Assembly: GCF_018417635.1 (NCBI RefSeq)
Contig: NZ_CP071007.1
Span: 5,580,501-5,644,500 of the forward strand
Source: Pseudomonas sp. SORT22
GTDB lineage: Bacteria > Pseudomonadota > Gammaproteobacteria > Pseudomonadales > Pseudomonadaceae
Length of the DNA: 64,000 nt
Direction of reading: 5' to 3'
This document shows, piece by piece, positions 34,900-43,430 of this stretch. A program made the translations under genes and the position numbers. The notes under the pieces were generated by a model. That model made no database searches. It saw only the letters and a program-made list of their open reading frames with translations, and was not told the origin of the DNA. Numbering within the stretch: the first letter of the stretch is position 1; every line of letters starts with the position of its first letter.

Positions 34900-34995
34900 G
34901 CGCGCCACTCGGCGATTGCGCCACACCCCTGTCAGGTCGTTGTTCCGAGTCACTCCCTCGGCAAGGAAGTCCCTCAGGGCGGGAAGTACAGCTAA

Positions 34996-35712
34996 GTGAT
35001 CACATTCAATATCAGCCAGTGGCGCGCGTGGGCGCCAGGCCTGCAGACGGCTGCCGATTGGCAGGCCTGGAGCCAGGCACAGCACTGCCCGGCAGTGGCT
35101 GAACAGGCACCGGATGTGTCGTTTTTGCCGGCCATGCAGCGCCGGCGCCTGAGTCGACTGGCGCGCATGGCCTTTGCCGTGGGCTGGCCATTGGCCGAAG
35201 GAATGCAGGATTTGCCGCTGGTGTTCGTCTCCCGGCATGGCGAAACCCCACGCACCTTCGAGATACTCAGCGACCTGGCCAACGAGCAGCCGCTGTCGCC
35301 AACCCAGTTCAGCCTGTCGGTACACAACGCGGTGATCGGCCTGTGGTCGATCATGCGTGGCGAAACCAGCGAAATGACCGCCCTGGCCGCTGCCGGTGAC
35401 GGTTTCGAACACGGCGTGATGGAAGCCGCCTGCCTGCTGCGCGAAGGCGCCCCGGCAGTGCTGCTGATAATCACTGAAGAACAGCCGCCCGCGGCCTACG
35501 GCCCGTGGATCGATGACGTGCCGTTTGCCTACGCCCTGGGCCTGCTGCTGACGCCTGGCGACGACTGGCAACTGACCCTTGGCGATAACAGCGCGGGCGC
35601 GGCTGCGAGCGAACCCCATGCCCTGAGCTGGTTGCGTTGCCTGCTCAAGGGCGAAAGCACCTATACCCACACCTGGAAGAGTCGCACATGGAACTGGCAA
35701 CGCAAGCCATAA
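34996..35712 (+). CDS. Ketosynthase-like chain-length factor of aryl polyene synthesis
   Basis: 238 residues, about half the size of a full ketosynthase, matching the short beta-ketoacyl synthase-like family (Ketoacyl-synt_2). The start is GTG 34996 (product MITFNISQWRAW). Where a ketosynthase has its nucleophilic Cys the protein reads SEMTALAAAGDGFEHGV, so it lacks the active-site Cys and should act as a chain-length factor paired with one of the two complete ketosynthases in the operon (ApeC-like in the E. coli nomenclature, from memory). First gene of the aryl polyene operon; its last 25 bases overlap the next gene. Confidence 0.85.
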   Translation: MITFNISQWRAWAPGLQTAADWQAWSQAQHCPAVAEQAPDVSFLPAMQRRRLSRLARMAFAVGWPLAEGMQDLPLVFVSRHGETPRTFEILSDLANEQPLSPTQFSLSVHNAVIGLWSIMRGETSEMTALAAAGDGFEHGVMEAACLLREGAPAVLLIITEEQPPAAYGPWIDDVPFAYALGLLLTPGDDWQLTLGDNSAGAAASEPHALSWLRCLLKGESTYTHTWKSRTWNWQRKP

Positions 35713-36500
35713 GCAGACCACGCGACGCCTATTACTGGCGCCTGCTCGCCACCGCCGTCAGCTTCCTGCTGTTCGGTGTCGGCGGCCTGTGCCTGCGCCT
35801 GCTGGTGTTCCCGCTGCTGGCCTGCCTGCCCGGCGACGGCGTACGCCATCGCCAGCGCGCGCGGCACACCATCAGCTGGCTGTTCTGGCGTTTCATTCGT
35901 TTCATGGCCGCCAGCGGCGTGCTCACTTATGAGGTCAAGGGCGCGGAAAGACTCGGCCGCCCGGGGCAGATGATCATTGCCAACCACCCGTCGCTGATCG
36001 ACGTGGTGTTCCTCATCGGCCTGGTTCGCCAGGCCAACTGCGTGGTCAAGCAGAGCCTCTGGCACAACCCCTGCACCCGCGGCCCGGTGCGTTCGGCCGA
36101 ATACATCAGCAACGACGGCAGCATGGACATGCTCGACAGCGCCGTCGGCGCACTACAAGGCGGCCAGACCCTGATCATCTTCCCCGAAGGCACGCGCACC
36201 CAGCCGGGCCAACCGCCGGCCTTCCATCGCGGCGCAGCGGCCATCGCCCTGCGCGGTGCGCAGATCATTACCCCGGTAACCATCAAGGTCACCCCCAGCA
36301 CCCTGACCAAGGCCGAACCCTGGTACCGCATACCCCAGCGCCGGGTGCATTTCAGCCTGCAGGTCGGTGCCGACATCGACCCGCAGGCCTTCGCCGCACA
36401 AGGCCCCGCCCCGCAGGCCTCGCGCAAACTCAACGACTATTTGCATCAGCACTTCACCAAGGAGCTCGCCGAAGATGAGCGATCCACAGAACACCCTTAA
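35688..36500 (+). CDS. 1-acyl-glycerol-phosphate-type acyltransferase (PlsC family)
   Basis: 270 residues from ATG 35688, with GGAAGAG upstream. The N-terminus carries a strong membrane anchor (LLATAVSFLLFGVGGLCLRLLV, about 20-50). The acyltransferase motifs are NHPSLID (the catalytic HX4D) and FPEGTRT. In aryl polyene clusters such enzymes are thought to join the polyene to a glycerol or lipid carrier. It overlaps both neighbours (25 and 26 bases), so translation is coupled. Confidence 0.9.
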   Translation: MELATQAISRPRDAYYWRLLATAVSFLLFGVGGLCLRLLVFPLLACLPGDGVRHRQRARHTISWLFWRFIRFMAASGVLTYEVKGAERLGRPGQMIIANHPSLIDVVFLIGLVRQANCVVKQSLWHNPCTRGPVRSAEYISNDGSMDMLDSAVGALQGGQTLIIFPEGTRTQPGQPPAFHRGAAAIALRGAQIITPVTIKVTPSTLTKAEPWYRIPQRRVHFSLQVGADIDPQAFAAQGPAPQASRKLNDYLHQHFTKELAEDERSTEHP

Positions 36501-36747
36501 CCACGACATCAAGCTGTTGATCATCGACGCCCTGGGCCTTGAAGACATCAGCGCCCAGGACATCGGTGACGAGCAGACCCTATTCGGCGAAGGCCTGGGC
36601 CTGGATTCGGTGGACGCCCTCGAACTCGGCCTGGCGATCCAGAAGAAGTACGGCATCAAGATCGACGCCGACGCCAAGGACACCCGTAACCACTTCACCA
36701 GCGTGGCCAGCCTTGCGGCTTTCGTCACCGCCAAACAGGCAGCCTGA
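36475..36747 (+). CDS. Acyl carrier protein 1 of aryl polyene synthesis
   Basis: 90 residues from ATG 36475 (GGAG 11 bases upstream); the longer open frame is not ACP-like before this point. The phosphopantetheine attachment site is Ser45 in GLGLDSVDALEL. It would carry the growing chain or the aryl starter. First of two adjacent ACPs that are clearly different in sequence, so they probably have separate jobs. Confidence 0.95.
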   Translation: MSDPQNTLNHDIKLLIIDALGLEDISAQDIGDEQTLFGEGLGLDSVDALELGLAIQKKYGIKIDADAKDTRNHFTSVASLAAFVTAKQAA

Positions 36748-36756
36748 GACAGCACC

Positions 36757-37011
36757 ATGCAAACCCGCGAAGACATCTTCAACACCCTGCGCGATGCCCT
36801 GGTCGAACTGTTCGAACTGGACCCGGCCAGCATCAGCCTGGAATCGAACCTGTACCAGGACCTGGAAATCGACAGCATCGACGCGGTCGACCTGATCGAT
36901 CACATCAAGCGCCAGACCGGCAAAAAAATCGCCGCCGACGAGTTCAAGGCCGTACGTACGGTCAACGACGTGGTCGAGGCGGTCTACCGCCTGGTCAACA
37001 ACGCGGCATGA
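36757..37011 (+). CDS. Acyl carrier protein 2 of aryl polyene synthesis
   Basis: 84 residues with the attachment site Ser40 in LEIDSIDAVDL. Nine bases separate it from the first ACP, and it overlaps the next gene by four bases (ATGA). Having two ACPs is a standard feature of aryl polyene clusters, where one can hold the aryl starter and the other the malonyl-derived chain; which does which cannot be told here. Confidence 0.95.
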   Translation: MQTREDIFNTLRDALVELFELDPASISLESNLYQDLEIDSIDAVDLIDHIKRQTGKKIAADEFKAVRTVNDVVEAVYRLVNNAA

Positions 37012-37553
37012 AACGCCTGATCGGCCTCGGCCTGCTGCTGGCCGGTCTGCTGTACCCCTTTGCGGTGCATTTTGGCATGGCCCACTTTGCCCCCTGGCAG
37101 TTCGGCCTGTTGCTCGGCGGCCTGTGGCTGGCGCGCGCCTTGAGCGAACCGCGGCGCCCCGGCGGGCACTGGATGGCCGTGGCGGCGATTGCCTTCTGCG
37201 CGTTGCTGGCGCTGTTCAACAGCCCGCAGCTGCTGCGTTGGTACCCGGTGTTGATCAGCGCGTTCATGCTTGGCCTGTTCGGCCTGAGCCTGAAATTCGG
37301 CCCGCCGGTGGCCGAGCGCCTGGCGCGCCTGCGCGAGCCGCAACTGCCCGAGGTGGCGATCCACTACACACGCCAGGTGACCAAGGTCTGGAGCCTGTTC
37401 TTCCTGGCCAACGGCCTGGTCGCCGCCGCCCTGACCCTGTGGGCGCCGCTGAGCTGGTGGACCCTGTACAACGGCCTGATCGCCTACGGGCTGATGGGCC
37501 TGCTGTTTGCCATTGAATGGCTGATAAGACAACGCGTGCGAGGACGCTCATGA
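37008..37553 (+). CDS. Aryl polyene cluster integral membrane protein (COG4648-like)
   Basis: 181 residues, mostly hydrophobic, with about five or six predicted membrane segments (for example GLGLLLAGLLYPFAVHFG, AAIAFCALLALFNS and GLIAYGLMGLLFAIEWL). Matches the small membrane protein found next to the ACPs and AMP-ligase in aryl polyene clusters; its role is unknown but may be to anchor the synthase at the inner membrane. Overlaps both neighbours by ATGA. Confidence 0.8.
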   Translation: MKRLIGLGLLLAGLLYPFAVHFGMAHFAPWQFGLLLGGLWLARALSEPRRPGGHWMAVAAIAFCALLALFNSPQLLRWYPVLISAFMLGLFGLSLKFGPPVAERLARLREPQLPEVAIHYTRQVTKVWSLFFLANGLVAAALTLWAPLSWWTLYNGLIAYGLMGLLFAIEWLIRQRVRGRS

Positions 37554-39229
37554 AATGGATTGCTCTTGAGCAACTGCTGCACCCGAGCGACGCGCCGCGC
37601 CCGGTAACCTTCGCCCCGGCGCTGGACCACGCGGGCCTGCGCCAGCAAGCCCTGCAACTGGCCGCTGGCCTTGAGCGCCGTGGTGTGAAGCGCATTGCCG
37701 TGCACCTGGAAGACGCCGCCGAGCTGGCCGTGGCCCTGCTCGGCGCCTGGCGCGCCGGCGTACAGGTGCTGCTGCCGGCCGACCTGCAAGTCCAGACCCG
37801 CCAGCGCTGGCAAGGCGAAGTCGAGCTGTGGCTGAGCGACCAGGCGCAAGACACTGCGCTGGATGCACTGCTGGAAACGCCCCTGGCCGCTGCCCAACTG
37901 GACCTGGACGCTTGCCTGCTGAGCCTGTGCACCTCCGGCTCCAGCGGCGAACCCAAGCGCATCGACAAGAGCCTGCGCCAGCTGGCCAATGAAGTGCAGG
38001 CCCTGGAACAGCTATGGGGCACAGAGCTGGGCGCTGCGTGCATCATCGGCAGCGTCGCCGCCCAGCACATCTACGGCCTGCTGTTTCGCGTGCTCTGGCC
38101 GCTGTGTGCCGGGCGCCCGTTCGTGCGTCGCCAGTTGCCCTTCCCCGAAGACCTGCAGCGCGCCAGCCGCGAGCACCCGGCCTTTGCCTGGGTGGCCAGC
38201 CCGGCGCTGCTCAAGCGCATGGGCGACAACCTCGACTGGCCCGCGTTAAGCGCGGTACGCCGGGTGTTTTCCTCCGGCGGCGAGCTGCCGGCCAGCGCCG
38301 CCCAGGCCTTGCACCAGCGCCTGCAGCAATGGCCGAGCGAAATTCTCGGCAGCTCGGAAACCGGCGGCATTGCCTGGCGCCAGGGCGACAGCCCGTGGCA
38401 ACCCTTTGCCGAGGTGCGCCTGAGCCAGAATGAACAGGGTGCGCTGCGTATCGAATCGACCTATTTGCCACCCGGCCATATCGAGCAAAGCGCCGATGCC
38501 GTCGAGTTCACCGCTGACGGGCGCTTCCGCCTGCTCGGGCGCCTGGACCGGATCGTCAAACTGGAAGAAAAACGCATCTCCCTACCAATGCTCGAACAGG
38601 CCCTGGTCGCCCACGATTGGGTCGAGGAAGCGCGCCTGGCGGTGATCCAGGAAAACCGCGCCAGCCTTGGCGCCCTGCTGGTGCTCAGCGCCGCAGGCCT
38701 GCATGCCCTGCGCAATCAGGGCCGACGCGCACTCACCGAAGGCCTGCGCCAGCACCTCAGCCAGCACTGCGAAGCCCTGGCCCTGCCCCGACGCTGGCGG
38801 CTGCTGCGGCAACTGCCGTTCAACGCCCAGGGCAAACTGCCCCAGGCCGAGCTCGAAGCCCTGCTGCTGGCACCACGGCCCAAAGGCCCGGAAGTGCTGA
38901 GCCAGGCCGAAGTCAACGGCGAACTGCAGTTGCAACTGGCGGTGTCGGCAGACCTTGCCTATTTCAACGGCCACTTCCCGCAGACGCCGGTACTGCCGGG
39001 GGTAGTCCAGGTCGACTGGGCGCTGGCGCTCGGGCAACAACTGCTCGACCGGCCACGCCAGTTCGCCGGCATGGAAGTGCTGAAGTTCCAGCAACTGGTG
39101 CGCCCCGGCGACCCGCTGCAACTGACCCTGCGCTTCGATGCCGAGCGCGGCAAGCTCTACTTTGCCTACAGCAATGCCGGGGCAGCCTGCTCCAGCGGCC
39201 GCATCGTGCTGGAGGCCATCGGTGAATAA
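37550..39229 (+). CDS. Acyl/aryl-CoA ligase (AMP-binding) fused to 3-hydroxyacyl dehydratase
   Basis: 559 residues from ATG 37550. Residues about 1-440 form an adenylation domain with the phosphate-binding loop [22 protein letters not shown] and the hinge [13 protein letters not shown]. Residues about 445-559 form a hot-dog fold with [13 protein letters not shown], in which H475 is the likely catalytic His of a dehydratase. The ligase half probably activates the aryl acid made by the ammonia-lyase and loads it onto an ACP; the dehydratase half would form double bonds. In some aryl polyene clusters these are two genes; here they are one frame. Confidence 0.9.
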   Translation: MKWIALEQLLHPSDAPRPVTFAPALDHAGLRQQALQLAAGLERRGVKRIAVHLEDAAELAVALLGAWRAGVQVLLPADLQVQTRQRWQGEVELWLSDQAQDTALDALLETPLAAAQLDLDACLLSLCTSGSSGEPKRIDKSLRQLANEVQALEQLWGTELGAACIIGSVAAQHIYGLLFRVLWPLCAGRPFVRRQLPFPEDLQRASREHPAFAWVASPALLKRMGDNLDWPALSAVRRVFSSGGELPASAAQALHQRLQQWPSEILGSSETGGIAWRQGDSPWQPFAEVRLSQNEQGALRIESTYLPPGHIEQSADAVEFTADGRFRLLGRLDRIVKLEEKRISLPMLEQALVAHDWVEEARLAVIQENRASLGALLVLSAAGLHALRNQGRRALTEGLRQHLSQHCEALALPRRWRLLRQLPFNAQGKLPQAELEALLLAPRPKGPEVLSQAEVNGELQLQLAVSADLAYFNGHFPQTPVLPGVVQVDWALALGQQLLDRPRQFAGMEVLKFQQLVRPGDPLQLTLRFDAERGKLYFAYSNAGAACSSGRIVLEAIGE

Positions 39230-39956
39230 ACCCTGCGCGGTGATCCCGGTGTACAACCACGAACTGGCGGTGCCAGCGGTAGTTGCCGACCTGCTCGCAG
39301 CCGGCCTGCCTTGCGTACTGGTCGACGACGCCAGCAGCCCGGCCTGCGCCGCCGTGCTGCGCCAGCTGGCCGAACAGCAGCAGGTTTATCTGGTGACATT
39401 GCAGGTCAACCAGGGCAAGGGCGGCGCGGTCATGGCCGGCCTGCGCGAAGCGGCACGCCTGGGCTTCAGCCATGCCCTGCAGGTGGATGCCGACGGCCAG
39501 CACGACCTGGCCGATGTCAGCCGTTTTCTGCAGCAGTCGCAGGCTTATCCACAGGCGCTGATTTGCGGTTATCCACAGTACGACGCCAGTGTGCCCAAGG
39601 GCCGCCTGTACGCGCGCTACCTGACTCACGTGTGGGTGTGGATCAACAGCCTGTCGCTGCAGATTCCCGATTCGATGTGCGGCTTTCGCGTCTACCCGCT
39701 GCCGCCAACCCTGGCGCTGATCGACGCGGTCAAGCTCGGCAAGCGCATGGACTTCGACCCGGAGATCCTCGTGCGCCTGGCCTGGCGCAACCAGCCGATG
39801 CGCTGGCTGCCGACCAAGGTGCATTACCCGGCCGATGGCCTCTCGCACTTTCGTCTGTTCCACGACAACGCCTTGATCTCGAAGATGCACACCAAGCTGT
39901 TCTTCGGCATGTTGCTGCGTGCCCCGGCGATCCTCTGGCGGCGGTGGCAGGCATGA
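39222..39956 (+). CDS. Family 2 glycosyltransferase
   Basis: 244 residues from GTG 39222, which overlaps the end of the ligase gene. The GT2 fold is clear: CAVIPVYNHELAVPAVV, VLVDDASS, NQGKGGAVMAG and the DxD motif in LQVDADGQHD (nucleotide-sugar/metal binding), then SLQIPDSMCGFRVYPL, typical of dolichyl-phosphate-mannose-synthase-like enzymes. It lacks obvious membrane spans. It may add a sugar or prepare the carrier to which the polyene is attached. Confidence 0.9.
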   Translation: MNKPCAVIPVYNHELAVPAVVADLLAAGLPCVLVDDASSPACAAVLRQLAEQQQVYLVTLQVNQGKGGAVMAGLREAARLGFSHALQVDADGQHDLADVSRFLQQSQAYPQALICGYPQYDASVPKGRLYARYLTHVWVWINSLSLQIPDSMCGFRVYPLPPTLALIDAVKLGKRMDFDPEILVRLAWRNQPMRWLPTKVHYPADGLSHFRLFHDNALISKMHTKLFFGMLLRAPAILWRRWQA

Positions 39957-40891
39957 GCAACGGCGAACAACACTGGGCCGACCACCAGGAGCGCGGCAGC
40001 TTCTGGCTGATGAAGCTGACCGCCTTCGGTATCAAACTGCTCGGCCGACGCCTGCTCAGCCCGGTGCTGTATGGCATCGTCCTGTACTTCTTCGTGTTTG
40101 GCCGCCGCGCCCGGCAGAGCATCTGGCAATACCAGCAGCGCCTGGCCGACTGGAGCGGGCAAACCGGCCTGCGCCCCAGCCAGCGGCGGGTGTTCGGCCA
40201 GTTCATGGCCTTTGCCGAGGCCCTGCTGGACAAGCTCGACGTGTGGAACGGCAAGCTGCGCCTGGAGCAGATCGAAATCGTCGACCCGGCACAATTGCGC
40301 ACTCAACTGCGCGCCGAGCGCGGGCAGATGCTGGTCGGCGCGCACCTGGGCAACCTTGAAGTCTGCCGCGCCCTGGCCGAGCTCGGCGAGCAAGTGACCA
40401 TGAACGTGCTGGTGCACACCAAGCACGCCGAACGCTTCAATCGCCTGCTCGGTGAATCGGGGGCGAGCAACCTGCGCCTGATCCAGGTCAGCGAGCTGGA
40501 CCCGGCGATCATGTTGCAACTGAGCCAGCGCCTGGACCGCGGCGAATGGCTGGCGATTGCCGGTGACCGCGTGCCACTGCATGGCGCACGCACGGTCGAG
40601 ACGGATTTTCTCGGCCACCGCGCCGCCTTCCCGCAAGGCCCGTGGTTACTGGCCGGGCTGCTCAAGTGCCGACTCAACCTGTTCTTCTGCCTCAAGCAGC
40701 AAGGCCGCTACCAGGTGATTCTCGAACCCTTCGCCGAGGCCATCGAATGGCGCCGCGGCCAGCGCGATCAGGTGATCGCCGACTGGGCCGGGCGCTATGC
40801 CGAGCGCCTGGGCCACTATTGCCTGCAAGCGCCGCAGCAATGGTTCAATTTCTACCCTTTCTGGAAGACCGATGACGATGCATCCGCATAA
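39953..40891 (+). CDS. LpxL/HtrB-family acyltransferase
   Basis: 312 residues from ATG 39953 (ATGA overlap with the glycosyltransferase). One N-terminal membrane segment (LSPVLYGIVLYFFVF) is followed by the lipid A acyltransferase domain with the HX4E catalytic motif in GAHLGNLEVC and LAIAGDRVPL. Relatives transfer acyl groups from ACP to lipid A; here the acyl donor may be the polyene-ACP. Its last 20 bases overlap the ammonia-lyase gene. Confidence 0.88.
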   Translation: MSNGEQHWADHQERGSFWLMKLTAFGIKLLGRRLLSPVLYGIVLYFFVFGRRARQSIWQYQQRLADWSGQTGLRPSQRRVFGQFMAFAEALLDKLDVWNGKLRLEQIEIVDPAQLRTQLRAERGQMLVGAHLGNLEVCRALAELGEQVTMNVLVHTKHAERFNRLLGESGASNLRLIQVSELDPAIMLQLSQRLDRGEWLAIAGDRVPLHGARTVETDFLGHRAAFPQGPWLLAGLLKCRLNLFFCLKQQGRYQVILEPFAEAIEWRRGQRDQVIADWAGRYAERLGHYCLQAPQQWFNFYPFWKTDDDASA

Positions 40892-42416
40892 GCCCGTGAC
40901 CTTCGGCGCGTTGCCGCTGGCAATCGAAGACGTCCTCGCCCTGGCCAATCGCCAGACCGAAACCCGCCTGCAGGACGACGCCGAGTACCGCGCGCGGATT
41001 GCCCGTGGCGCGCAGTTCCTCGACTCGCTGCTGGACAAGGAAGGGGTGATCTACGGCGTGACCACCGGCTACGGTGACTCGTGCGTGGTGGCGGTGCCGC
41101 TGGAGCATGTTGAAGCGCTGCCCAAGCACCTGTACACCTTCCACGGCTGTGGCCTCGGCCAATTGCTCGATGCACCGGCCACCCGCGCGGTGCTGGCCGC
41201 CCGCTTGCAGTCGCTGTGCCATGGCGTGTCCGGGGTGCGCGTCGAGCTGCTGGAGCGCCTGCAGGCGTTTCTTGCCCACGACATCCTGCCGCTGATTCCC
41301 CAGGAAGGCTCGGTGGGCGCCAGCGGCGACCTGACGCCGCTGTCCTACGTGGCCGCCACCCTGTCGGGCGAGCGCGAGGTCCTGTACCGCGGCGAGCGCC
41401 GCAGCGCCGCCGACGTCCATCGTGAACTGGGCTGGCAGCCGCTGGTGCTGCGGCCCAAGGAAGCCCTGGCGCTGATGAACGGCACCGCGGTGATGACCGG
41501 CCTGGCCTGCCTGGCCTTCGCCCGCGCCGATTACCTGCTCAAGCTGGCCACGCGCATCACCGCGCTGAACGTGGTCGCCCTGCAAGGCAACCCGGAGCAC
41601 TTCGACGAGCGCCTGTTCGCCGCCAAGCCCCACCCGGGGCAAATGCAGGTGGCCGCCTGGTTGCGCCAGGATCTGGCCATCGACGCACCAACCGCGCCGC
41701 TGCACCGCCTGCAGGACCGCTACTCGCTGCGCTGCGCACCGCATGTGCTCGGTGTGCTGGCCGACAGCCTGGGCTGGCTGCGCGGTTTTATCGAGACCGA
41801 ACTGAACAGTGCCAACGACAACCCGATCATCGACGCCGAAGCCGAACGCGTGCTGCACGGCGGGCATTTTTACGGCGGCCATATCGCCTTCGCCATGGAC
41901 AGCCTGAAGAACCTGGTGGCCAATGTCGCCGACCTGCTCGACCGCCAGCTCGCGCTGCTGGTCGACAGCCGCTACAACCATGGCCTGCCGAGCAACCTGT
42001 CGGGCGCCAGCGCCGAGCGGGCGATGCTCAACCACGGCTTCAAGGCGGTGCAGATCGGCGCCAGCGCATGGACTGCCGAAGCGTTGAAGAACACCATGCC
42101 GGCCAGCGTATTCTCGCGCTCCACCGAGTGCCACAACCAGGACAAAGTGAGCATGGGCACCATCGCCGCCCGCGATGCCCTGCGCACGCTCGAACTGACC
42201 GAACAGGTTGCCGCCGCGACCTTGCTGGCGGCCAACCAGGGTGTCTGGCTGCGCGGCCGCGAAGCCGACGCCCGCGACCTACCGCCAGCACTGGCCCAGA
42301 TGCACGCCGCGCTGCTCGAAGACTTCGCCCCGGTCATCGAAGACCGTGCCCTGGAAGGCGACCTGCGCCTGTGCCTGAGCCGAATAGCCGAACAACACTG
42401 GAGGCTGCATGCGTAG
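40872..42416 (+). CDS. Aromatic amino acid ammonia-lyase (HAL/TAL/PAL family)
   Basis: 514 residues from ATG 40872 (ATG 40878 is two codons downstream). The self-forming MIO cofactor comes from the A150-S151-G152 triad in GSVGASGDLTPLSY, and YGVTTGYGDS near residue 61 carries the catalytic Tyr. At the known selectivity pair the protein reads F90-H91 (YTFHGCG), whereas histidine lyases have Ser-His, tyrosine lyases His-Leu and phenylalanine lyases Phe-Leu. It most likely makes the aryl starter acid of the polyene by deaminating tyrosine or a related amino acid, but the substrate is not certain. Confidence 0.92.
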   Translation: MTMHPHKPVTFGALPLAIEDVLALANRQTETRLQDDAEYRARIARGAQFLDSLLDKEGVIYGVTTGYGDSCVVAVPLEHVEALPKHLYTFHGCGLGQLLDAPATRAVLAARLQSLCHGVSGVRVELLERLQAFLAHDILPLIPQEGSVGASGDLTPLSYVAATLSGEREVLYRGERRSAADVHRELGWQPLVLRPKEALALMNGTAVMTGLACLAFARADYLLKLATRITALNVVALQGNPEHFDERLFAAKPHPGQMQVAAWLRQDLAIDAPTAPLHRLQDRYSLRCAPHVLGVLADSLGWLRGFIETELNSANDNPIIDAEAERVLHGGHFYGGHIAFAMDSLKNLVANVADLLDRQLALLVDSRYNHGLPSNLSGASAERAMLNHGFKAVQIGASAWTAEALKNTMPASVFSRSTECHNQDKVSMGTIAARDALRTLELTEQVAAATLLAANQGVWLRGREADARDLPPALAQMHAALLEDFAPVIEDRALEGDLRLCLSRIAEQHWRLHA

Positions 42417-42834
42417 TCAGGGAGTGTTGCACGTCGATAGCGAAGTGCTGGTGCCGTTCTTCGATGTCGACAGCATGCTGGTGGTCTGGCACGGCCACTA
42501 CGTCAAATACCTCGAGGTGGCGCGCTGCGCGCTGCTCGACAGGCTCGAACACAACTACCTGCAGATGCAGGCCTCCGGCTTCGCCTGGCCGGTGATCGAC
42601 CTGCAGCTGCGCTATGTGCGTGGCGCCACCTTCGGCCAGCGCCTGAACGTGCGCGCCAGCCTGGTGGAGTGGGAGAACCGCCTGAAGATCAACTACCTGA
42701 TCAGCGATGCCGTCACTGGCGCACGCATGACCCGCGCCAGCTCGGTGCAGGTCGCGGTCGAGATCGCCAGCGGCGAGATGCAACTGGCCTCGCCGCAGGT
42801 GATGATCGACGCTGTGAACAAGGTGCTGCCATGA
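42409..42834 (+). CDS. Acyl-CoA thioesterase, 4HBT family
   Basis: 141 residues with a single hot-dog fold. The motif FFDVDSMLVVWHGHYVKYLE corresponds to the 4-hydroxybenzoyl-CoA thioesterase signature, with the acidic residue near position 24. Thioesterases in aryl polyene clusters are thought to release or proofread acyl-ACP intermediates. It starts 8 bases before the end of the lyase gene and overlaps the LolA-like gene by ATGA. Confidence 0.92.
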   Translation: MRSQGVLHVDSEVLVPFFDVDSMLVVWHGHYVKYLEVARCALLDRLEHNYLQMQASGFAWPVIDLQLRYVRGATFGQRLNVRASLVEWENRLKINYLISDAVTGARMTRASSVQVAVEIASGEMQLASPQVMIDAVNKVLP

Positions 42835-43430
42835 AGACGCTGTTGCGTGGCCTGCTGTGCCTTGGCCTGCTGGCCAGCTGCACCCTGGCCCACGCCTTTG
42901 GCCTCGATGACCTGAGCAAGCAACTGGGCGAACCTGCGGTCATCAAGGGCCCGTTCATCCAGGAAAAGCACCTGCGTGCCCTGCCACAGCCACTGGTCAG
43001 CAAAGGCCAGTTCGTGCTCGCCCGTGACCATGGCCTGCTGTGGCTGCTGCAAACGCCGCTCAAGCAGGACTACCGCCTCAACGCCCAGGGCATCGCCCGC
43101 CGCGACCCGTCCGGCTGGCAGATGCTGCCGGGCAAGAGCGCCGGCGCCGAGCAGAACCGCCTGTTCTTCGCCGTGCTGCAAGGCGACAGCAGCGGCCTGC
43201 AGCGTGACTTCGAGCTGAGCCTGCAAGGCGATGCCCAGCACTGGCAACTGCGCCTGACTCCGCGCTCGCTGCTGCTCAAGCAGGTGTTCAGCCAGATCGA
43301 TATCGAGGGCGGGCGCTACGTCGAACGCATCCAGTTGCTGGAAACCCAGGGCGACAGCACGGTGCTACGCATGCCATCGAGCAGCAGCGCCAGCCTGACC
43401 GACACGGAGCGCCGCGATTTTGCCGAGTGA
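42831..43430 (+). CDS. LolA-like outer membrane lipoprotein carrier protein
   Basis: 199 residues with a signal peptide (MKTLLRGLLCLGLLASCTLAHA). The mature protein has the LolA-like start with KGPFIQEKHLRALPQPLVSKGQF and WLLQTPLKQ. The family carries lipids or lipoproteins across the periplasm. In this operon it probably escorts the lipid-linked polyene from the inner-membrane exporter to the outer membrane. It overlaps the exporter gene by 11 bases. Confidence 0.9.
   Translation: MKTLLRGLLCLGLLASCTLAHAFGLDDLSKQLGEPAVIKGPFIQEKHLRALPQPLVSKGQFVLARDHGLLWLLQTPLKQDYRLNAQGIARRDPSGWQMLPGKSAGAEQNRLFFAVLQGDSSGLQRDFELSLQGDAQHWQLRLTPRSLLLKQVFSQIDIEGGRYVERIQLLETQGDSTVLRMPSSSSASLTDTERRDFAE

Noticed and set aside
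39311..39952. N-terminal extension of the LpxL-like acyltransferase through the glycosyltransferase gene
   Set aside because: The extension is an out-of-frame shadow of the GT2 gene; the acyltransferase starts at ATG 39953 with an ATGA overlap.
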